Shown here one piece after another: positions 30,456 to 40,900 of a stretch of 64,000 nucleotides of DNA (the stretch's first letter is position 1; each line of letters opens with the position of its first letter). Below the pieces are notes generated by a model. The model was given only the letters and a program-made list of their open reading frames with translations. It did not search any database and was not told where the DNA came from. The position numbers were made by a program, and so were the translations under genes. The DNA lies in the NCBI GenBank assembly GCA_905221605.1, contig CAJNDS010002784.1, positions 122,001 to 186,000 on the forward strand. The letters are read 5' to 3'. The stretch is from Symbiodinium natans (Eukaryota > Sar > Dinophyceae > Suessiales > Symbiodiniaceae).

Positions 30456-33422
30456 TTTTTGTACACAATGCAGGGGGTGCTAACTGACCGTTACCGGCTC
30501 CAACGAAGTGTGCTGTCAGGAGGGAAGTGTTTCGGGACACTGGGGTGTGTTAACGGCAGCTTGGGGGCACACTGGCTATTCTTTGTGTCCAGACAATTTT
30601 CAACCGAGGACAGGGCCCAATCCTCATGATATCACGCAGGGGTTCAGATTGCAGATGCCAGATACCGGACCTCAAGCAGATGCAGCCAGATGCAGATAGC
30701 AACATCGGCGAAGTTGGCCCTCGTGGCGTCTCAGTATGTTGCGTGGGTTGCGTCAGGCGCATTCCCTCAATTTTTTGTGTCTTGAGCCCTTTATGGGGTT
30801 TCCCCTGAAGAGGACAAAGTGCCCATGCCGCTATGTTCACGTTTGTTTTGTGGCATGCGGGCGGTTTCATGGCGGGGATTCATTCTCTCCTTTCGTGTCC
30901 GTGGTGGTTCGTTTCGGTTCTCGAGTTTCGTTTTCAGCAGCTGTCTCTGTTGGTGTCTTGTGTTTGTGCGGGTGTGGGCGTGGGTGGGTCTGCGTCCGTC
31001 TGGGCGTGCGTGTGCATGTGCGTGTGTGCGTCCTTGTTGTCTTCGACCCAGTGCCCGACGCTGCGTTTTCAACCTTCTGCTCAGCCTGGTGTACTTTTCT
31101 CTTTATCTTCTCTGGCACGCAACAACCCATCCGCACTTGTCAGCCACTTTTCTCCACCTAGAGAGACTTTAAATGCATTAAGTTGTGCACGTCACATATG
31201 CTGTCATAAGAAAAGTTCGTGTACATGAATGTGTACATGAGTATACGGATAAGGGCCTTGAGTGTTGCAACAGTAACGCCACCCAAAGATCCCACAGAGC
31301 ACGCGAGGCAAAGGAGAACTCCATCCAGCAGCTTCAGGCGTTTGGAGGGTCCTTTGTGCAGGTTTCGGGTTTGGAGTTTGGGATACACAAGCCCTCGTGC
31401 CGCTTCACCCAGTGTTCAAGTGGAGATCTGAGGGGTGCTCCGAAAACTTAGTCGAGATCCCTGAAACCACCCAAGACCTGACAAGTCCCTGAGCCCTGAA
31501 CCCCAAACCCTGAGGCCTCCGCTGCAAGCGGAACCGCTAAGACCAAGACCTGCATAGTTCTTTTTTCCCGAAACCTAAGCGCCAGAAATGATTTGGGTTC
31601 GCCTTGTCACCCCGAGAAGCGTGCGATAAGCATGTGCATTGGCACTTCCCAAGGCTTGCCGTGGCCTTTACCGCTTGCGGCTTTGGGTTTGTAGGGGGAC
31701 TATAGGGCTGCTAGGGCCTTGTCTGGGGACCTCAAACTGAATTCCCTGGGAGAACAACAGTTCTGGGAGAACGAAAGCCATTCTTTTCAATCTGTTGTAG
31801 ACCACTGCTTTCGATGTCGAATTTTTTGTGCGGACCCGAACCCGGACAACTCAGTAGATGTGCCATGCAGAGGCCCCGTGTAGTGCTGCATGCTTCCATC
31901 AGGCGGAGGTGGCGACGCTCAGTGGAAGAGTACGAACACTCCAAAAGGCGCTGCGTGCGTGGTGAGCTACTAGGTTTACTACTGGTGCCGCAATGTGCGG
32001 CAGCTTCCAGTCGCTCTACGCAGGCATGCAAGATGCGCCTGGACGAGATGTTTGAAGTCATCATGGAGGCCGGTCAACTCCGCTCGGGGCAGGGCTTAAA
32101 TTTAGGAGTGTCCTGGCGGGTGTTTTCGAGGCGTTCAGGAAGTGGCCAACTTGGTAGCTTTCGCAGGATGGGAAACCTAAGTTTGTCTTGAGTTTTTGTT
32201 ATGTTTTCGTGGGGTTTTCTTGGGGTTTTCTTGGGTTTAGGTTGGTTTTGGCTGGGCATATCGTGGCTCAGCCCCCAATACGCAGCGTTACTCCCTGAGA
32301 GTTGAGCCCAACCCTCAACCCTGCACCCAAAACGGGCTGTCATCACGGTGGGGAATCGAGTCGAAAACCCTGTATACAATGACAAAGTCGGGCACTGCAC
32401 AGACGTTGTTTCGAACACAGATTCCCGAAAGTCTGCCAACGGCATGAGCACACCCCAACCACCCTATCGGTTCTGAACCTTCTCCGTTGTAGGAGATCTT
32501 CTGCTCTTCCGGTGAGAAGGTAGTGCGACGTTTTGCTCGACGGTCTTGGCTATTGACAGGACCCGGCCATACCGACCAAGTCGCCCGTCCTGCCCTTATG
32601 ATTGCTTGAGTGGACTGCCCTGGCTCCAGTCGCCTGAAGATGTCGCTTGTGGGCCACAGCCAGAAGCAGAAATCATGTGTCTCTGCCTTCGCTTCCTAAG
32701 GATGTGGATGCCGGGCACGCATCCCCATCATTGCCCAGAGGGCTGTTGGCCTGGCAGCAGCGGCAAAGAGCCACTCGAGTTGCCCGACGCAAGAAGCGGG
32801 TGTTCGCTTTATTTTAGAGCATGGATCATGAAGGCCAGCTGTATCCACACTTGTTGTGTATTGGTGTCTCCGGCTTGGGGCCTTCTAAGGAGATAACATT
32901 GGTAAATTCTTGGCAACTTTGGTATATTTTTCGGCTCTTTGCATCTACCCTAGACGCCCTAAAAACCCTGAAAGCGAACCTAAACACATCTAAACACCCA
33001 AAAGCACTCCAAAAGCCTCAATGCCCGAAAAACAGAACAAAAGCACCATCACGATTACCTACTTCGAGTTTTTTAATTTTAAATTCTTAGTAAATTGTCT
33101 GCGGGATTTTTTTGGTTGGGGGTGTGGGGGTGGGCATCAGCGGATCGGCCCAGGAGACCGGACGAGGAGTAATTACACGAGGGCCGGGCGAGGAGAAGAG
33201 CTGACTTAATATCTGGCAACCCCACACCGAGGATGGGGAAAGGACCCTGAAACGCCCCAAAGAACCCTAAAACTTTTTGTTGCTTGAGGCTGCTTTGTCG
33301 GCTTCGGCGTCCGTGGGCTTCTCGCTTGACTGAGACTCCGGCGTGCCGGGACTGCTGCAGGTGTTGAGGAGAGGAAAGACCCAAAGCCCACTCTGAGCCT
33401 TCAGCTCCACGCCACCCCTGCC

Positions 33423-33451
33423 ATGGCCAAACTATTGGCGCCTGAAAATGG
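33423..33451 (+). CDS. Candidate initiator exon with GTAAGT donor (12-kb unit copy 1)
   Basis: GCCATGGC, a good Kozak-like context, opens a frame MAKLLAPENG that runs straight into GTAAGT (33452-33457). The equivalent sites are in copies 2 and 3 at about 51431 and 63564; the copy-3 donor is GTAAGA. It could be a first coding exon, with the rest in the following tandem unit. No protein is identified. Confidence 0.25.
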
Positions 33452-35445
33452 GTAAGTTTTTTTGTATTTTCATGAACCAGCGTCATTAGCAATTTGCCAT
33501 CGCCGTCATTCACACACGAGTATGGCCAATAGTGTCGACTCCAATATTGGAGGGGCTTTTCGCACGTTGTTCATTCCGATGGAGCTGCAAAAGACTTGAT
33601 TTGGTGGTGCCCGTCGATCAGCATTGGTGATGCGAAACCCTTCAACAACAAGAGGTTCTCACTCGGAATCAGACAAGTTTTTGGCGGTAGACACTGGGTC
33701 ATCGGTGCTTACAAGGACCCTTAGTTTGGAAGCCTCTGTGTACCGTTGATACGCCCCGAAAATACCCTATGCGACCCAAGGCCCCATAGATCAGAACCCT
33801 TCAAGGAAAGCAAAGGACCGTATGAAGGGACGATGGAACCACCGGAACCACCCTTAGATTGGTAATTTTCTGGGACCTAATGCACATGCACTTGCCATGA
33901 GCGACGTCGGCGCTGATGTTAAGAAGCGGTCCCAATCACGAGATGCCGTCCAGGACCGTTCCTGTTTTCAATGGATAATGTGCACAACTTAGATGAGCTA
34001 GCAGCATGTTTTGGTCTTGTGCGGTGAATGTCAGGACGGCCTCAGCTGGAAAGATATCGCATGGTTAATGTTGCTGATTCGCACATTCGTTCGTGCATTC
34101 TGTGGACGTGCACGGGCAATACTCTCACTTTTTAGGTGGCCGAATGTGCATGTTGCCAGGTTATCTGATATCGTGGGCATGCCTTGCTAGGTTTGCTTTT
34201 TCTAGTTCTTAACAGGGAAGTGGGGTGTTAGCTGGGGCCATTCGCCAAGCCCCAAGTCCTCCGAGCCCTTAACACAAGATCTTTTCATTGCCCGCTGCCA
34301 TATCACAGCTCTGAAGCTCAGACTTGAGCCTTGACACGTCTACATGCACGGCACGTGCCAAAACGCACACACACACACACACTCCTACCCTCCACACGCA
34401 TGAAGATGGGTTTATATTATGGTTTGCGTGCGTACACGGTCCCTGGTTCCTGGAAATATTGGTGAGTGTATATATGGGCTGTCCTGTTGGCCTAATTTAA
34501 GCCCCGAAACCGAACCCCTAAGCCTTAAACCGTAAATCTCCAAACCCGAAACCCTGACCCTAAACCCAAAACCTCAGCGCCATGTGGTGGAGCTGGGGTT
34601 TGGAAGGCCTGGGGGGGCTGACATGGGCTGACGCTTCAGGGTTCCGCATTCGCGGCTTGGGGTATTGGCTTGGCAGGTGAATCATCCATGCAAATGTCCT
34701 AATGATTGGCAGAGGCGGATCAGGTTATGCAAGGATTCGGATGATGGGAGGATTGCAGCGCTCGGACTACCAGCCCGTAAGAGACTGCCCCACTCAGGAA
34801 ACTGCGAGATTCAGGAAAGTGGGCGATTCTTGTTTCCATTCGCTGTCCCTCGGGGGGGGTGATGACATTCTCCAAGCCCAATTCAAGCAGCTTCTTTCAG
34901 TTTACCGGAGCCACGTTTTCAAGTTTGCCGAATCGCATTCTCCCAAGTTTCGGAATCCGCGCATTCTCAGTTTCCGAATCCGCGGTTGACCATTGCGGGT
35001 TGCAGGGGTTATGTTCGGATGTGTGTTTGTATGCGTGCTAAAGTTTCCAGGAAAGATGGTCCGAAGAATCGCGACATTCGTCGATCACTCCTCCCCCAGT
35101 CCCCTCGCCCTTCACCCTTTTCAAACTTGAGTTTAAGGAACCTCTCCCTTCTCAAGCTCCTTTCGTGGACTCACAACCTGTTGCTTCCATCCGACCCGAA
35201 AGTGCAGCAAGATACATGCCGTTGTCACAAGAAAATTCTGAACGATCCGTAAAGATCCCAAAAGTGAGTTCCAGACGCGGTCCTGTGGAGTCATGCTTAG
35301 CGGTTTAGCGCAGAAGACCGTGCACCACGGAGTCATCTCCTCTTCCAGCCCGACCTTGCGACTGGTCCTCGATGCCAGATCGCTGTTGCAGTGTGGTTGC
35401 GCACATCATTAGACACTCAAGCAGTGTGAGTGCCCATGCCTACGA

Positions 35446-35661
35446 TTGTTTGCATCTTCACACACCGACTCTGCAATTACAAGACTACAAACGCCAACAC
35501 CATTCCACAATGGTGCGAGTCTTGCGGACGCTTGTGAGCGCTTCGTGGACGCTGGCGAACACTTCCTGAACACGCGCGCAGCGATGTTGGTCACATCCTG
35601 CACATTCGAAAACAGTCGGGAAGCTTCTTCCGAACCCGCGGCCTCACTTCTGAATGAAGTC
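35446..35661 (+). CDS. Candidate internal exon with GTAAGT donor, copy 2
   Basis: Counterpart of 23374-23589, with the same frame and donor. One silent difference is seen in the ACERF segment. Confidence 0.3.
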
Positions 35662-35753
35662 GTAAGTATGCAGGAGCACGAAGACAGGACTGATAACCGA
35701 TTCTGGTATTTTTTTTGCGATAGTTAGCCTCACCCTAAGGGAACCAACGTCTC

Positions 35754-35786
35754 CTTCTCCTTCTCTCTCTCTCTCTCTTTGTGAGA

Positions 35787-35820
<34 letters not shown>

Positions 35821-35925
35821 GTGTCTCTGTCTCTGCCTCTGCCTCTGGCTCTGTCTCTGCCTCTGTCTCTTTCTCTGTCTCTGTCTGTGTCTGTGCCTCT
35901 GTCTCTGTCTCTGTCCCTCTGCCTC
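35754..35925 (+). repeat. (CT)n/(CTCTGT)n microsatellite, copy 2
   Basis: Shorter than in copies 1 and 3; it lacks the last CTCTGTCTCTGTG stretch. Confidence 0.9.
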
Positions 35926-36100
35926 GTGTAAATATCGGTGATTTTTGGCCATGCTGCCCAGTGACCTGTGACCACTGTAATCCCTTCTCCTGAACAGACC
36001 CCGGCGGGGAGCTCCAGGCCGGCCAAGCCCGGGAAAGGGTTCGAGCTTCAGGTTTTGTAGGGGCTTCAGGGATCTTGTGGCTTTAGGGTTAAGGGGTTTA

Positions 36101-36112
36101 GGGGCGGCTTGG
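36101..36112 (+). repeat. LINE target-site duplication, 5' copy
   Basis: GGGGCGGCTTGG, identical to 41983-41994. The uninterrupted site is present once in copy 1 (about 24049-24060) and once in copy 3. Confidence 0.9.
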
Positions 36113-36172
36113 AGGCTCACGAGTGCTCAAGTTTTCGCGCCCCCCTTCCGCTTTGTAGCCCTCACAGACGCC

Positions 36173-37951
36173 ATGGCAGACTCATCAAAGGTGCTGGAGA
36201 CGATGGCCTCGCAGCTCTCCGCAGTGGCTGCTGGCCTAGAGGCATTACGAGTGCAAGGGGCGGCTCAGACGGCCGCAAACGCCGAGACGGCCGACAAGCT
36301 CGAGGAGATGCAGCGGCGCATCTCACAGCATGATGCCCTGCTCACAGGTGATGGCCCTTCTGTGCTCTCCACAGCAGCGCCAGTGGCTCGACCCCAGGAT
36401 TGGGAGATCCGAATCCACGGAGATGCAGGCCCCACACAGTCGGTGACCAGAGAGGAGTGCGCGGCAATGATCACGGAGGCCCTGCAGACGAAGGTGGGCC
36501 CCGCTCTCCAGGCAGCATTCTCACAGGTCGGTGCCGAGCTTGTCCAACACGCCGAGAAGATTAACACCCTGGAACACGAGGTACGCATGCTAAAAATCAG
36601 AACAGCATGGACGGAGAAGGACCTGCTGTACTCACAGATAGAGGCTGCAAAGAGAACCCTTGTGCTGAGAAATTTCCCAGACTGGACCACAGCAGCAGAC
36701 CGTGAGCTCACAGTGGCAGAAGCTCTGAAGGAGAACAACCTCGGTTACTTGGAGTGGGACCTCACAACCACGACCTTAGAGGGCACGGATGGCAAGAAGT
36801 TTTTGGCTCCGATTTCCATCCTCACAGTCCCGACCTATGCCGCTAGAAAGAAGGTCATGGAGGTTTGCTCCCGTGCTGTGGTTCGCTACTGGCACGAGGT
36901 GAAGGACGAGGCCGGGATCGAGCTAGACCAGAATGACGCTGAGAAGAAGCAGTCGGACGAGGCGAAGACCGACTCGACTGAGAAAGTCTGGGAGATCAAG
37001 ACCTGGCACTGGAACCTTCCCATCAAGATGGCGCCAGGAATCACCCAATTCGAAAGGCGTCTCGGTGCTCCTTTGCACGGATTAATGAACTCCTATCAGC
37101 GCCTCTTCGCGCGCTTCAAGAAGGAGTCCTTGGTGCCAAGGTGGAAGACCTTGATTCTAGAGGACAAGGAGGGTGCTTGGCTAGGCCGTGTACTTTACAG
37201 TCGCAAGACCAGCAGCCTCACAGGAACCACGGGCACCGTGGCAGACTGGAAATGCGAGGTCCAGCTTCCGGCGGAGCACAAAGACAAAATCCTGGAGTGC
37301 TGGCGAGACATTTGGTACGATCAGCTAAAGCAGCAGATCTCACAGACGGATGTGGAACAAGAGGCATTTTCCTCTGCCTCACAGAAGACTAGCCAGGACT
37401 ATGTGGCCGCAGCTCGCTTGAACCGCTTCCTCACCAAGGCCGTGCCAAGCTACAACGAGGGTGAGGAGCACGGGATCGAGAACTGGGTGGCCCGCTTCAA
37501 GTTCGAGTACCCCTGGGAGCTCTCCTTCGTAGGCATCTCACAGGAACACCCGGACCGGCAGTTCTTTCAGGATCTCCGCCCAGTGGACCAGCTGATGGAG
37601 GCAATGTCCGCCGACCAGGCCATGGAGACTGCAGTTGCCCCCGGCGAGACCCTCGCAACCTTTGCCTCGCAGGGCACCAAGAGGCAGCACTCTTCCGGCA
37701 CGGAGGGCACCCTCGACAGCATGGAGGCCGACTCCACCAAGGAGCCCCACTACCCCTTCAACTCACAGGAGGAGCTTGAACAGGAGGTGGAGAACGAGAA
37801 GATCAGCCACATCAACCGCGGCTACGACATCTCCGGCTACTCCTCTTCGCAGTGGGAGGAGTGGGTCAAGGGCAAGAAGCTCAGGCAGATGGGTTCGGAG
37901 GCTGCCCAGGCAGTCCTCACAGGCCGCCCTCGTCCCAGGCTTTCGGCTTGA
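36173..37951 (+). CDS. LINE ORF1 protein, RRM-like
   Basis: 592 aa from ATG 36173 (CCATGGC context) to TGA 37949-37951. The N-terminal 150 or so residues are helical, with Ala/Gln/Glu-rich coiled-coil-like stretches. Around residue 160 the sequence KRTLVLRNFPDW fits the first strand (RNP-2-like) of an RRM domain, as in many LINE ORF1 proteins. The rest is charged, with a KKLRQMG-type basic end. It is expected to bind LINE RNA and act as a chaperone in the ribonucleoprotein. After the UGA the frame stays open into ORF2 with no further stop until 41954, so a fused ORF1-ORF2 product is possible. Confidence 0.75.
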   Translation: MADSSKVLETMASQLSAVAAGLEALRVQGAAQTAANAETADKLEEMQRRISQHDALLTGDGPSVLSTAAPVARPQDWEIRIHGDAGPTQSVTREECAAMITEALQTKVGPALQAAFSQVGAELVQHAEKINTLEHEVRMLKIRTAWTEKDLLYSQIEAAKRTLVLRNFPDWTTAADRELTVAEALKENNLGYLEWDLTTTTLEGTDGKKFLAPISILTVPTYAARKKVMEVCSRAVVRYWHEVKDEAGIELDQNDAEKKQSDEAKTDSTEKVWEIKTWHWNLPIKMAPGITQFERRLGAPLHGLMNSYQRLFARFKKESLVPRWKTLILEDKEGAWLGRVLYSRKTSSLTGTTGTVADWKCEVQLPAEHKDKILECWRDIWYDQLKQQISQTDVEQEAFSSASQKTSQDYVAAARLNRFLTKAVPSYNEGEEHGIENWVARFKFEYPWELSFVGISQEHPDRQFFQDLRPVDQLMEAMSADQAMETAVAPGETLATFASQGTKRQHSSGTEGTLDSMEADSTKEPHYPFNSQEELEQEVENEKISHINRGYDISGYSSSQWEEWVKGKKLRQMGSEAAQAVLTGRPRPRLSA

Positions 37952-40900
37952 AGTTTCGGCAGGCGCGCAGGAGCCCCATCTTCCAGCACAGTGTGCTTTT
38001 TCAGTGCCTCTCTCACAGAGAGCAACGCTGCGACCGCACAGGTGGAAGAAAGGGGGCGAATTAGCTTGAAGCATGTAAGCACACCTCCCAAAGGTGAGCC
38101 GGGCGCGCTGAGCCATCCCCAAGCCCTTTTCCATGTTAATTCTCACAGTTCTGTTTTTAGTTCGGATTTTTCGGGATTGAGGAATGAGCATTTCGGCGAC
38201 GAAGTGCAAGCCACCAACCACCCCACCCACGAACACACACTACCGCCACAGCTCCACCACAAGCCTCTCACTCGCTCACAGCACAAGCGCAGTCTCCGCA
38301 GCAGAGACGCAAGACAACGCAGAGCACAACTTCGCATCACCAACAGAGCCACACGCCGGCGCAACTACCGCAGCTGGCGTTCAGCACTCACACCTGCCAC
38401 CTCCACCGAGCCGTTTCAGGGTAGGGGCTCCCTGGACCGGCCCCACTCAAAGCCTTTATACGACCTCACCGGCCGCGCTCTCTCACACCGGCGGCTACAG
38501 CAGCAGCAACAGCAGCAGCACAGCGACAAGCAGCAGCGCCGCACCCAAACAGCACCATCCGCTGCAGCGACCACCAGAACCCACAGATGCCACAGATTCC
38601 GAAGGTTCTTGCAGAACCTCTTCAAGCTCAAGCAAAAGACCCCACAGAACAACAGCACCCCCAACCATCTTCGTACAGATACCAGACCAGCTCCACAAAG
38701 CAGAAGGCAGTGGCAAGCCCGACACGACACCCGCCACCGACAACACACGAGAGCCCATTGGTTCAAAACCCACATTGTACAACCCAGCAAGAAGGGCAGA
38801 TACAAACACGACATTCAAACCCCTCCACGGCACCACCTCCGCGGCGCTTTCTGGAACACCACAGGCCTGCTGGAAGCAGCCAAGCTACACACCTTGATAC
38901 ACATTATGCGTAAGCATCGCCTTAGCTGGCTGGCGCTCACAGAGACGCACATGAAGCAGCCTGATCAATTCATGATCGAAGGCTACACCATTACCCACAG
39001 CGCCACAGAAGAGTACGACAGCAAAGGCAAGCCCACACAGACCTTCACAGGAGTCTCCCTCATCACAGCCCCACACCTCACACCCACCATCACAGATCTC
39101 ACCTGCGTCGACGGCAGATTTCTTCGGTTCACCATCGACACCGTCGAAGCTCCGCTCAGCATACTGGCGGTCTACGCCCCACACAACCAACGCGAACAGC
39201 AATGCCGGGACCAGTTCTGGCAAGCGCTCACCACGCAGCTCTCCACTCACAGAGAACGCACCCCCCTTCTAGTGGTTGGAGACTTCAACGCACTAGCCTT
39301 AGACGAGCTCGCAGCCATCCCTCACGCCACTGGCCCACATTTCGTCCCAGGCAAAACTGCCGAGGAAGACGAGCCAGACGATGCTGCAGAAGGCGACACC
39401 AACCAGCGACAGTTCCACGACCTCCTGGCCTCACAGGACTACTGCCTCCCACAGAGCTGGATGGAGAAAGCACCTCGCAATAGACACACCCACAAAAGAC
39501 CCAACGGCGACCTCGTGCAACTCGACCACGCCATTATACACAAAGACTGGCGCAACATCATCCACGACATCCACACTCTTCCCGGCGCAGCGCTCAACAG
39601 CAACCACTACTTGGTCAAAGTCGAGCTGCAGCTCCGCACCAAAGAGGCCAAACGCACAGCCCCCAAACCACGCCACACCAGAACCCCCACTGCCGCACAG
39701 CGGCAAGCCTACAACAACCACATCAAGCAAAACTTGGATGCCATCACCCCTACCACAGACTACTCACAACCACCCCCACAGCTCCCACTCCAGTCACAAC
39801 CACATGTGCAATGGCAGAGCCTCCAGGCGGCGACCAAGGAAGCCATTAGCGACCACATCCCAACCACCGCGTCCTTCCCCAAACACCCCTGGATCTCACA
39901 AGCTACTTGGCAGCTCATACAGCAACGTTCCGCCGCACGCCTCGCTCAGAGATTTGATCTTGAGGCCCAACTCCACAAAGACATTAGAAAGCAAGCCCGC
40001 AAAGATAAAACCCAGTGGCTAAAGGAGCGACTGGCCGAAAGCGAGGCCACTCTTGACCCTCGCCAAAAATGGAAGTGGATCAAGAGAGTTCGCTCAGACT
40101 ACAAGCCCAGACCGGTCTCCATTAGAGACTCACAGGGCAAGCCCACCAGCCTCTCACAGCAAGCCCAAACCTTCGCAGAATACCTGCGAGACTCACACTG
40201 GGCAGCTCCACCTACACCTTACACTGGCCCCACAGACCCAATACACCCGGCAGCAGCAGTGGACCTCTCACCTATCACCACAGCAGAGCTCAACGCAGCA
40301 CTTAAAGAGCTGGCGCACAACAAAGCAGCAGGCCCCGACAGCATTCCTGCTGAAGCATGGCAGTGGTTAGACGACCATAACCAAGAGGCTCTCTTGCGGG
40401 TCCTCAACCAAGCCCTGCTCACAGCCACCATCCCGGATGACTGGCACCATGCTATTGTAGTCGAAATCTACAAAGGCAAAGGTCCCCTCACAGACCCTGC
40501 CAGCTACCGCCCCATCTCACTTTTGAACACATCCTACAAACTTTTCGCCAAGATCATTCACACCAGACTCCAAGCAGCCCTGGACGACAGACTCAGGGAA
40601 ACCCAATACGGGTTTAGGGCGACGCGCTCAACATCCCAGCCTATTCACATCGTCCGCCGTCTCATTGAACGTGCGGAGGCCACAGGACAAACACTTTACA
40701 CCATCTTTCTCGACTGGGAGAAAGCATTCGACAAGATACACCCGGACGCCCTCCACACAGCGTTGTCACGCTACGGCGTCCCACCACATCTCACAGCCCT
40801 CATCAACAACATCTACACCTCACCACAATTCACAGTGGCGGCGGCTGGGAAGCAAAGCACCAGGGAGGAAGCCAGCGCGGGCATTCGTCAAGGATGCCCG

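Larger units (their letters stand above)
25629..32092 (+). pseudogene. Series of coiled-coil exon-like segments in the 12-kb unit (copy 1)
   Basis: Short plus-strand segments translate to heptad-like, Glu/Gln/Lys/Leu-rich peptides: 25629-25682 (ADIEAQLREQLQQMRRQL), 26184-26261 (REQNATVEMEKAEVEAGA), 26388-26434 (LEARVLLLEEQ, then donor GTGAGT), 26700-26780 (after CAACAG; DTARQLKEAKDLPKD), 29158-29210 (VQPEALLEAQRRPFL, then GTAAGC), 29590-29640 (LEAARQNHQDEAESLA, GTAAGT at 29650), 30284-30334 (VQQDQVMKELQCALEAG), about 31276-31370 (REAKENSIQQLQAF), 31903-31961 (after CATCAG; AEVATLSGRVRTLQKALRA, then GTGAGC) and about 32024-32092 (KMRLDEMFEVIMEAG). The gaps are rich in telomere-like motifs. This fits an intron-rich coiled-coil gene, or its degenerate copy, since some segments end in stops without an obvious donor. 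The same series recurs in copies 2 and 3. No specific protein is identified. Confidence 0.35.
22104..34179 (+). repeat. 12.08-kb tandem repeat unit, copy 1
   Basis: It begins TGCCTTGCTAGGTTTGC, and the same junction recurs at 34180 and 52188. There is no long ORF. It contains many degenerate TTTAGGG/CCCTAAA motifs in both orientations, microsatellites (AC 22289-22309, CT 23682-23866, TATG 24691-24961, GT 26348-26370, ATG 28110-28290, CAT 28735-28772, GT 29692-29728, CT 30416-30452), an AT-rich island (27040-27540) and a series of short exon-like segments. Compared with copies 2 and 3 it lacks about 36 bp near 24255 and about 16 bp (TTCTGGTGTGGTGCGC) near 25801, so it is the most divergent copy. 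Confidence 0.93.

Noticed and set aside
33681-33720. VDTGSS-like reading resembling an aspartic protease active site, present in all three units
   Set aside because: It is a single short motif in a frame with no flanking protease similarity, and another frame is equally open. It is probably chance.
36113-36145. GCTCAAG near the LINE 5' end, like the last 7 nt of the dinoflagellate spliced leader
   Set aside because: Only 7 nt match, and the preceding bases do not fit the leader, so a spliced-leader relic is not supported. No full leader sequence was found in the window.
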